Below are positions 1-5,368 of a DNA stretch of 9,627 nucleotides, piece by piece (position 1 is the first letter of the stretch; each line of letters starts with the position of its first letter). This DNA is from an uncultured Chloroflexota bacterium (GTDB lineage: Bacteria > Chloroflexota > Anaerolineae > Anaerolineales > Anaerolineaceae), in contig CADBKS010000111.1 of NCBI GenBank assembly GCA_902795255.1, forward strand, positions 1 through 9,627. The letters run 5' to 3'. Both the position numbers and the translations under genes were made by a program. A model generated the notes under the pieces. The model ran no database searches. It was not told the origin of the DNA and was given only the letters and a program-made list of their open reading frames with translations.

Positions 1-2
1 TG

Positions 3-962
3 GACAGTACGATCGCGCAGAACCGCGGCGAACTCCAGATCATGATCGAGGAGAATAATAAAGCTCATACTATTAAAGAAGCTGAAATTGATGCGAACCG
101 TCAGAATGTTCAGGAATCTCTGAGCCGGGCAATTCTGGAGATCCGGAAACAGATCGAGCCGATCGGCGATATCAAAAAGGCCGTGCAGGCCCGTATGGAT
201 GATATTTTCACGATCAACCGAAATGTAGAGGAACTCAGCCACCGAATAGAAAAGGTCGCTTTGGAGCGCGATGATTTCCTGCGATTCCAGAAAACAAATG
301 AGGAAAGCCGCAAACAGGATATCAAGCGGTTGGGCGACATGCAGACGGAACTGAATGCCTACCGCAAGCGGAATGAGGAAATGAAGACTAAGGTCGATCT
401 TTCTTCCGACTCGATCAAGAGAATGGAGACCCGCATCAATGAAGTGCTGAGCGGTGAAAACGAACGGAAGCAGCAATGGCTCGCGTTCCAGGAAAAGGTC
501 AATGTTGCCGATGTCAACCGCGAGAAAGAATGGGCGGAGTGGAAAGAGTCTTTTGCCGAAGTTGTTGAACGTGCGTCTTCTCTTGAAGGTCAGGTCCAGA
601 CACTTGACGCGACCAAACGCTCGATCAAACGGTCTCAGGATATTTTGGATGAAGCATCAGCGCGTTTTGACCGGAGAACGAACGAACTGACGGAGATGCA
701 GCGGCTCACAGAGGAAAAATTCCATCAGGAATGGGCCAATTTCAAATCCGAGGATCAGAAACGGTGGATGAATTACTCACTGGGGCAGGATGAAATCCAG
801 GCTGAATACAAACGCTCTGTTGAGATGATCATGGAACGCCTGAACAAACTGGAGGATACTGCCGTAACGACCTATGATGAAGCTGCACAGCAGAATGAGA
901 TCCGGACCGGGCAGCTGCAGGAACTTTATTCACTTCTGCGGAGCTGGCTGGAGAAAAACTGA
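3..962 (+). CDS. Long coiled-coil protein, C-terminal part (5' end outside window)
   Basis: I do not recognise this protein. The frame is open to the left edge of the window. The residues before the first internal ATG (position 42) read DSTIAQNRGELQI and continue the same helical style, and no ribosome binding site precedes that ATG, so the real start lies upstream. About 320 residues are visible, ending with TGA at 960-962. The composition is dominated by Glu, Lys, Arg, Gln and Asp with regularly spaced Leu, Ile and Met, and almost no Pro, Gly or Cys, which is what long alpha-helical coiled coils look like. Several Trp residues (in EWAEWKES, QEWANF and KRWMNYS) fall in the second half. There is no signal peptide or membrane segment in the visible part. 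A structural, scaffold or SMC-like role is possible, but no ATPase motif is visible. It converges on tyrS with a hairpin terminator between them. That it is a gene is near certain; its function is unknown. Confidence 0.85.
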   Translation, partial: DSTIAQNRGELQIMIEENNKAHTIKEAEIDANRQNVQESLSRAILEIRKQIEPIGDIKKAVQARMDDIFTINRNVEELSHRIEKVALERDDFLRFQKTNEESRKQDIKRLGDMQTELNAYRKRNEEMKTKVDLSSDSIKRMETRINEVLSGENERKQQWLAFQEKVNVADVNREKEWAEWKESFAEVVERASSLEGQVQTLDATKRSIKRSQDILDEASARFDRRTNELTEMQRLTEEKFHQEWANFKSEDQKRWMNYSLGQDEIQAEYKRSVEMIMERLNKLEDTAVTTYDEAAQQNEIRTGQLQELYSLLRSWLEKN

Positions 963-983
963 TCATTTACCGGTTTATTATGC

Positions 984-1014
984 AAAAAAGCCCCGGCTCA
1001 GTGCCGGGGCTTCG
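984..1014. terminator. Two-way rho-independent terminator between the coiled-coil gene and tyrS
   Basis: A perfect 10-bp stem is formed by AAGCCCCGGC (988-997) and GCCGGGGCTT (1003-1012) around a 5-base loop (TCAGT). The A run at 984-989 becomes a U tract when read on the minus strand, so the tyrS transcript has a canonical terminator. On the plus strand the hairpin is followed by a weaker TTCGAAATTT, so it probably also ends the coiled-coil gene. It fills most of the 72-base gap between the two convergent genes. Confidence 0.88.
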
Positions 1015-1034
1015 AAATTTAAAATCGGATGGTT

Positions 1035-2312
1035 TCAGATCGCTTTGACCATGAAGTAATTTTTCTTCCCCCGGCGGAGGATCAGATATTTGCCTTCAAT
1101 GAAATCAGAGATCGTGATGTTCATGGCAGGGTCAGCAACGCGGCGGTTATTGACATAAATGCCGCCTTCCTGGATCCCGCGGCGTGCTTCGCCTTTCGAT
1201 TTCAGGAACCCCGTGCCGGTAAGAACGTCGATGACATTCAGACCTTCACCGCCGAAATGATCAGCCGGCATGTCGAAGGAAGGTACTTCTGAGAAAATAT
1301 CGTGGATATCTTCCGCGGACAGACCGATGATGTCACCGCCAAAGAGCGCCTGGCTTGCCTGTCTGGCATTTTCAAGAGCGGTCTCCCCGTGCATCATCTT
1401 TGTCATTTCAACAGCCAGCGCCTTCTGGGCGGCACGGGCTTCCGGATGTTCTTTTGTCTCTGCTTCAAGCTCGTTAATGGTCTCTTCATCAAAGAAGGTG
1501 AAGAATTTCAGATAGTGGATAACATCATTATCATCGGTGTTGAGCCAGAACTGGTAGAACTTGTACGGGGAGGTGCGTTTCGGGTCGAGCCACACGGCAC
1601 CGCCGGCGGTCTTTCCAAATTTTGTACCGTCGGATTTCTTGATGAGCGGATAAGTCAGTCCGTAGACTGCGTCGCCTGTCTGACGCCGGATCAGATCGCT
1701 TCCTGCAGTGATGTTGCCCCACTGGTCGGAGCCGCCGCACTGGAGGTCACAGCCCATTGTGGTGTGCAGATGGTAAAAGTCGTAGCTTTGCAGCAGCATG
1801 TAGCTGAATTCAGTGAAGGAAAGCCCGGACTCCCGTTCCATGCGGTTTTTTACAGAATCTTTTGCGAGCATATAGTTGATCGTGAAGTATTTCCCGGTAT
1901 CACGCAAAAAATCGAGCATGCTGATATTGCCGAGCCAGTCCATATTGTTGACGATCTTTGCCGGATTGGCTTTGACATCAAAGTCAAGAAAGTGCGCGAG
2001 CTGCTTCTTGATGCATTCTACGTTGTGCAGAACCTCTTCGCGGGAGAGCAGATTTCGTTCCGCAGATCTGCCGGACGGATCCCCGATCATACAGGTTCCG
2101 CCGCCGGCCAGTGCCAATACATGGTGCCCGTATCGCTGGAACCGGGCAAGTGCGATCAGGGGAACCATGTGCCCGACATGCAGGCTGTCAGCTGTCGGAT
2201 CAAATCCGTTGTAAAGCGTGACTTTCTTTTCCTTCAGCATTTTTTCAACGCCGTCGATCTGATCGTGGATCATTCCGCGCCATTTCAGTTCATCATAAAT
2301 ATTATCGTTCAT
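1035..2312 (-). CDS. tyrS: Tyrosyl-tRNA synthetase
   Basis: This cytoplasmic class I aminoacyl-tRNA synthetase charges tRNA-Tyr with tyrosine using ATP. At 425 residues it has the normal length for the bacterial TyrS type. Visible motifs are the tyrosine-pocket segment LYNGFDPTADSLHVGH (residues 33-48, with the HIGH-type motif HVGH at 45-48), the tyrosine and adenylate binding segment GGSDQWGN (193-200) and the KMSKS-type loop KFGKT (231-235). A C-terminal S4 RNA-binding domain covers roughly residues 355-420 (GEARRGIQEGGIYVNNRRV). The ATG is preceded by AGGAAA (plus-strand complement at 2316-2321). The gene lies 39 bases after the mannose synthase and is probably the last gene of the scpB-led operon. 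There is no room for a T-box leader directly in front of it. Identity is secure. Confidence 0.98.
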   Translation of the reverse strand: MNDNIYDELKWRGMIHDQIDGVEKMLKEKKVTLYNGFDPTADSLHVGHMVPLIALARFQRYGHHVLALAGGGTCMIGDPSGRSAERNLLSREEVLHNVECIKKQLAHFLDFDVKANPAKIVNNMDWLGNISMLDFLRDTGKYFTINYMLAKDSVKNRMERESGLSFTEFSYMLLQSYDFYHLHTTMGCDLQCGGSDQWGNITAGSDLIRRQTGDAVYGLTYPLIKKSDGTKFGKTAGGAVWLDPKRTSPYKFYQFWLNTDDNDVIHYLKFFTFFDEETINELEAETKEHPEARAAQKALAVEMTKMMHGETALENARQASQALFGGDIIGLSAEDIHDIFSEVPSFDMPADHFGGEGLNVIDVLTGTGFLKSKGEARRGIQEGGIYVNNRRVADPAMNITISDFIEGKYLILRRGKKNYFMVKAI

Positions 2313-2351
2313 TTGTTTCCTGCTGTTTTTCAGAATTTGATGCTCAAGTTG

Positions 2352-3080
2352 TTACTTGATTCTTTTGATGTCTTTATGCTGTGACCGCAGTGTAAGGGTG
2401 CGCCATGCGGCTTCGAATGAAATTCCGAGGCTCATTTTCGAGGTGCCAAGTGTCCGTTCCTGAAAATAAATCGGGACCTCTACAGCCTTGAAGCCCATTT
2501 TATAAGCGACATAGTTCATTTCTACCTGGAAAATATAGCCATTTGCTTTAATGCTGTCCAGCGGCATGGCCGTGAGGGTTTCTTTTTTCCAGATTTTGAA
2601 TCCCCCCGTGACATCCTTGATTTTCATTCCGAGAATAAATCTTGCATAGGCATTTCCAAATCCGGAGAGCCACTTCCGGTAAAAGGGCCACTTTTCGTCA
2701 AGTTTTCCGCCTTTGACGTAGCGGGATCCGATGACAAGATCCGCATCGCTGAGCTTTTGGACCATTTCCGGGATCTTTTCGATCGGATGGGAAAAATCGG
2801 CGTCCATCTGGCCGATATAGTCAGCACCTTCATCAATGGCCATTCTGAATCCGTCTTTGTAGGCGGAACCCAGCCCCATCTTTCCCTGCCTGTGCAAACA
2901 GTGAATGCGGTCATTATATTCTCCGCGAAGCTTCTCGGCGAGTTCACCGGTCCCATCAGGACTGTTGTCATCCACGATCAGAATATGGATATCCTCCAAC
3001 GGAAGTGCCAGCACTTCTTTAACGAGTTTCGGCAGGTTTTCCGATTCGTTATAGGTTGGAATGACCATTGTGATTTTCAT
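2352..3080 (-). CDS. Polyprenol-phosphate mannose synthase (GT2 family, DPM1-like)
   Basis: This 242-residue family 2 glycosyltransferase is expected to move mannose from GDP-mannose to a polyprenyl-phosphate lipid at the inner face of the membrane, giving the donor for outer-face mannosylation. Visible motifs are the N-terminal nucleotide-binding strand VIPTYNE (6-12), VDDNSPDGT (36-44), the metal-binding DXD region QMDADFSHP (91-99), GSRYVKGG (118-125), DVTGGFKIW (156-164) and ERTLGTSKM (208-216), all characteristic of the dolichol/polyprenol-phosphate mannose synthases. The protein stops after the catalytic domain, with no C-terminal membrane segments, as in the soluble bacterial type. The start is set by GGAGG seven bases before ATG. 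It sits between the pseudouridine synthase and tyrS. No mannosyltransferase acceptor enzyme or apolipoprotein N-acyltransferase is in the window. Transfer of another sugar, such as glucose, cannot be excluded. Confidence 0.92.
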   Translation of the reverse strand: MKITMVIPTYNESENLPKLVKEVLALPLEDIHILIVDDNSPDGTGELAEKLRGEYNDRIHCLHRQGKMGLGSAYKDGFRMAIDEGADYIGQMDADFSHPIEKIPEMVQKLSDADLVIGSRYVKGGKLDEKWPFYRKWLSGFGNAYARFILGMKIKDVTGGFKIWKKETLTAMPLDSIKANGYIFQVEMNYVAYKMGFKAVEVPIYFQERTLGTSKMSLGISFEAAWRTLTLRSQHKDIKRIK

Positions 3081-3126
3081 TTCATATCCTCCGAAGGCAT
3101 CGCTTGTCTAAAAATAATCAGGCATG

Positions 3127-3155
3127 ATTATAACGCAGTTTACGGCTTTCCTCTA
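3127..3155 (-). promoter_or_regulatory. Possible internal promoter for the mannose synthase and tyrS
   Basis: On the minus strand a perfect -10 box TATAAT (plus complement at 3127-3132) lies 17 bases from a weak -35 box TAGAGG (complement at 3150-3155). Transcription would start near 3119, about 40 bases before the mannose synthase ATG. The site sits in the only sizeable gap of this operon (3081-3175). The -35 match is poor, so this is a suggestion only. Confidence 0.4.
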
Positions 3156-3173
3156 TCTGCAGAGGGCAAAAGC
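3145..3173. other. Imperfect hairpin just after the pseudouridine synthase stop codon
   Basis: GCTTTCCTCT (3145-3154) pairs with AGAGG (3161-3165) and AAAGC (3169-3173), with a 3-base bulge and a 6-base loop. There is no T tract on either side, so it is at best a weak terminator or an RNA stability element between two operon genes. Confidence 0.35.
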
Positions 3174-3175
3174 GT

Positions 3176-4057
3176 TTACATGACCTTCTTTTTCGTTTCT
3201 GCCTTTGTGTTGCTTTTTTTTCTTTCTGCGCGGCTTGTTTTGTGAAGCGGTTTATTGTTCTGGCCGGGTTTGCGGAAACTTTGTTTCTGTTCACCGGCTT
3301 TGGCAATTGCTGATGCCTGTTTTTCAGCTCTCGGTTTTCCCGAAACCAGGGCCCGCAGAGATTTGACCTGATTCTCGTTCAGTGCTTTGTATTCGCCGGA
3401 TTTCAGATCTCCCAATTCCAGAGTGCCGATCCGGATGCGGATCAGACGGACGATTGGCAGGCCGATCGTTTTCCCAATCTCGCGGATCTGGCGTTTGCGG
3501 CCTTCTGTCATGATCACCCGAAGCCAGGCGCCTTTTCCGGATACGCTGCTGATGGTGACCTGGGCGGGTCCTGTTTTTTCTCCGTCTTCCAGTACAACAC
3601 CGTGCCGCCAGGCTTTCAGCTGCTTGTCATCCGGACGTTTGGCGACCAGTACCATATATTCTTTTTCCTTGCCGTAGCGCGGATGGGAAAGCTTATTCGC
3701 CAGCTCTCCGTCATTGGTGAGCAGGATCAGCCCTTCACTCTCAAAATCAAGACGCCCGACAACAAAAAGCCCGTCTGAATCTTCGACAATCGAAAATACC
3801 GTACGGCGGGGATCTGAATTGTCGCGATCCGATAGTACAAACCGGGGTTTATTGAGCATGATATAAACTTTTTCCGGCTCGGTGTATTGCAGGACCTCTC
3901 CGTCAACACGGATCGTATCTTTTTTCGGATCGGCTTTGCTCCCCAGTTCTGCGGTCACTCCGTTGACGGTGACTCTTCCCATCTGGATGTATTCTTCACA
4001 GGCGCGTCTTGAGCCGTAACCGCAGCGGGAAAGGATCTTTTGCAGTCGTTCTTCCAT
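3176..4057 (-). CDS. rluB: RsuA/RluB-family rRNA pseudouridine synthase
   Basis: The enzyme isomerises a specific uridine in ribosomal RNA to pseudouridine. An N-terminal S4 RNA-binding domain spans about residues 3-50 (RLQKILSRCGYGSRRACEEYI, VTVNG). The catalytic domain carries GRLDFESEGLILLTNDG (101-117), in which D104 matches the catalytic aspartate of the family, and the family motif EGRKRQIRE (185-193). The core ends near residue 240. A tail of about 50 residues rich in Lys, Arg, Gln and Ser follows, as in several RluB-type proteins. The ATG follows AAGGAG, which lies right beside the scpB stop codon, with 3 bases between the genes, so the two are probably translationally coupled. The neighbouring scpB is the classic partner of this gene in bacteria. 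RsuA, RluB, RluE and RluF cannot be told apart with certainty; RluB (23S rRNA) is the likeliest. Confidence 0.93.
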   Translation of the reverse strand: MEERLQKILSRCGYGSRRACEEYIQMGRVTVNGVTAELGSKADPKKDTIRVDGEVLQYTEPEKVYIMLNKPRFVLSDRDNSDPRRTVFSIVEDSDGLFVVGRLDFESEGLILLTNDGELANKLSHPRYGKEKEYMVLVAKRPDDKQLKAWRHGVVLEDGEKTGPAQVTISSVSGKGAWLRVIMTEGRKRQIREIGKTIGLPIVRLIRIRIGTLELGDLKSGEYKALNENQVKSLRALVSGKPRAEKQASAIAKAGEQKQSFRKPGQNNKPLHKTSRAERKKSNTKAETKKKVM

Positions 4058-4060
4058 AAT

Positions 4061-4630
4061 TTACTCCTTCAATATGCGCATTTCATTTTCAATTTCATTC
4101 AGTTCTTCGGTCTCAAACGGGGGCAGATCACTGAGAGAAGAAAGCCCGAAATAAAGCAGAAAGTCCTGTGTTGTGGCATATAAGATCGGTCTTCCTGCAG
4201 TTTCTGCCCTCCCGGCTTCTTCGATCAGTCCTCTGGACAGCAGTCCCCTCAGAATGTATTCACTGTTCACTCCGCGGACCGCGTCGATCGCGGGGCGTGA
4301 GACCGGCTGACGGTAAGCGATGATCGTCAGCGTTTCGAGTGCCGCGCGGCTCAGCTTTTGAACAGCTTCCAGTCCGAGAAAGGTTTCCACCGCTGACGAG
4401 GCTTCCGGGGCAGTGGTCAGCTGGACCTGGCCGTCCATGAACTGCATGCGGATCCCTGCTCCGCGCCGTTCATATCCGTTGGAAAGCTCCTGACACATTT
4501 CATGGATGATGCCGATTTTCAGTCCCATTGTTTCTGAAAGACGAGCATAGGAAACCGGGGCCGCAGCTGCGAAGAGCACGGCTTCGAGGGCAGTCATTGT
4601 CTCTTGTGTAAATTTTCCGCTTTCTTCCAT
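4061..4630 (-). CDS. scpB: Segregation and condensation protein B
   Basis: ScpB is a cytoplasmic winged-helix protein that dimerises and binds the kleisin ScpA in the SMC-ScpAB complex, which organises and segregates the chromosome. The 189-residue product shows the two-winged-helix layout: an N-terminal TALEAVLFAAAAPVSYARLSE segment (about 13-33) and the strongly conserved second half, with LSRAALETLTIIAYRQPVSR at about 95-114, then AIDAVRGVNSEYILRGLLSRGLIEE and GRPILYATTQDFLLYFGL. The start is unclear. The upstream ATG at 4630 has no visible ribosome binding site and is preceded by an in-frame TAG four codons earlier; the next ATG (residue 12, at 4597) also has only a weak site but sits closer to the usual start of the family. 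scpA is not beside it in this window, because the gene on the other side is divergent. It overlaps nothing and leads the minus-strand operon. Confidence 0.95.
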   Translation of the reverse strand: MEESGKFTQETMTALEAVLFAAAAPVSYARLSETMGLKIGIIHEMCQELSNGYERRGAGIRMQFMDGQVQLTTAPEASSAVETFLGLEAVQKLSRAALETLTIIAYRQPVSRPAIDAVRGVNSEYILRGLLSRGLIEEAGRAETAGRPILYATTQDFLLYFGLSSLSDLPPFETEELNEIENEMRILKE

Positions 4631-4637
4631 TTTGTCA

Positions 4638-4646
4638 TGCTATAAT
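4638..4646 (+). promoter_or_regulatory. Extended -10 promoter for the exported-protein gene
   Basis: TGCTATAAT at 4638-4646 is a consensus extended -10 element (TGN plus a perfect TATAAT). I see no good -35 box at the right distance, which is usual for extended -10 promoters. Transcription would begin near 4653, leaving a leader of about 73 bases before the ATG at 4726. The site lies only 8 bases from the scpB start on the other strand, so the two divergent transcription units share this short region. Confidence 0.55.
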
Positions 4647-4702
4647 GTCAGTTATCCGGTTTTCGATCCTGTCAGTGAAACTTTTTCCGACCGGACTTCG
4701 TA

Positions 4703-4718
4703 AACCCCTTCGGAGGTT
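4703..4718 (+). promoter_or_regulatory. Ribosome binding site inside a small UUCG-loop hairpin
   Basis: The Shine-Dalgarno sequence GGAGG (4712-4716) lies 9 bases before the ATG at 4726 and fixes that start. It can pair into a short hairpin: AACC (4703-4706) with GGTT (4715-4718), a C/A mismatch, then C4708-G4713 closing a TTCG tetraloop (4709-4712). The stem is short, so any masking of the site would be mild. Confidence 0.45.
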
Positions 4719-4725
4719 ATTAAAT

Positions 4726-5280
4726 ATGAATAAAACCCGATTAACTATTTTACCAATACTTGGCGTTTTTTTTGCGTTATTCTTCGGATGGAGTACATCT
4801 TTTGGACAGGCGGCGGCGAAACTGGAGGCTCAGTTCAATGAAATTTTGGCACTGCCGGCCGGTTCTGTTTTTACACTGACTGTTTCGGATGATGAAATCA
4901 CTGAGGCCGCCAATGAGTATCTTGACCGGTATACCGATGAAATCGTGGAAATGATCCGGGAGACAGCCGGTGTTAAGCTGGATGTTTCCCATCCGGTTAT
5001 CGAATTCAAAACGGATGATGCTACTGCCTCTATACGGGTAGGAAAGGGTTTTCTCAAGGTCACAGCATCTATCCGGGCATCGGTCGTTTGGGAAAATGAT
5101 ACGCTTGTTGTAGATGTAAAGTCTGTTGACATTCCTACGATCTCCGTTGATCCTGCAACGGTAAACTCTTATATACAGGGCCCGGTCAATTCCGGAGTGA
5201 ATGAGCTGAAAAAATATCTTGAGATCTATTCTTTCAGCGTATCGGATGGATACATTCAGCTTGAGGCAATGAAAAAATAG
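4726..5280 (+). CDS. Small exported or membrane-anchored protein, possibly lipid-binding (SMP/LmeA/YpmS-like)
   Basis: I do not recognise this 184-residue protein with certainty. The start at 4726 is chosen because GGAGG lies 9 bases before it and the product then begins with a proper signal or anchor: a short basic start (MNKTR) and a hydrophobic run from about residue 6 to 23, followed by STSFGQAAAK with a possible AXA-type cleavage site. The frame is open further upstream to an ATG at 4645, but that extension is not protein-like. The rest has a domain starting TVSDDEITEAANEYL, then alternating beta strands (VIEFKTDDATASIRVGKGFLKVTASIRASVVWENDTLVVDVKSVDI) and a C-terminal helix and strand (SGVNELKKYLEIYSFSVSDGYIQLEAM). 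This resembles small periplasmic-side proteins of the DUF2993/LmeA or YpmS kind, thought to bind lipids; that match is by eye only. It probably shares transcription with the lipoprotein gene 88 bases downstream. Confidence 0.82.
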   Translation: MNKTRLTILPILGVFFALFFGWSTSFGQAAAKLEAQFNEILALPAGSVFTLTVSDDEITEAANEYLDRYTDEIVEMIRETAGVKLDVSHPVIEFKTDDATASIRVGKGFLKVTASIRASVVWENDTLVVDVKSVDIPTISVDPATVNSYIQGPVNSGVNELKKYLEIYSFSVSDGYIQLEAMKK

Positions 5281-5305
5281 TTTCACAAACAGGTTTATGA
5301 GTAAA

Positions 5306-5346
5306 GAAACGGTGAGGTTTATCTTTTGATGCGGCCTCATCGTTTC
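5306..5346. other. Long-stem hairpin between the exported-protein and lipoprotein genes
   Basis: GAAACGGTGAGG (5306-5317) can pair with CCTCATCGTTTC (5335-5346) over 12 positions, with a single G-T wobble and a 17-base loop. No T run follows on the plus strand, so it is not a canonical terminator. It ends about 11 bases before the AGGAA ribosome binding site of the lipoprotein gene, so it could attenuate transcription, protect the upstream mRNA end or affect translation. Confidence 0.6.
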
Positions 5347-5368
5347 TGTATGATTCAGGAATGCGTAT

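Noticed and set aside
1302..2384. 360-codon open frame on the plus strand opposite tyrS
   Set aside because: It lies almost wholly antisense to a certain tyrS gene, has no ribosome binding site and its protein has no recognisable motif. GC-biased codon positions of tyrS explain the open frame.
4633..4674. Three TGTCA copies in the scpB upstream region (4633, 4646, 4670)
   Set aside because: Five-base words are common and the spacing is uneven (13 and 24 bases), so there is no support for an operator.
4645..4725. 27-codon upstream extension of the exported-protein gene
   Set aside because: It crosses the leader and the GGAGG ribosome binding site that serves the ATG at 4726, and only the shorter form has a normal signal sequence.
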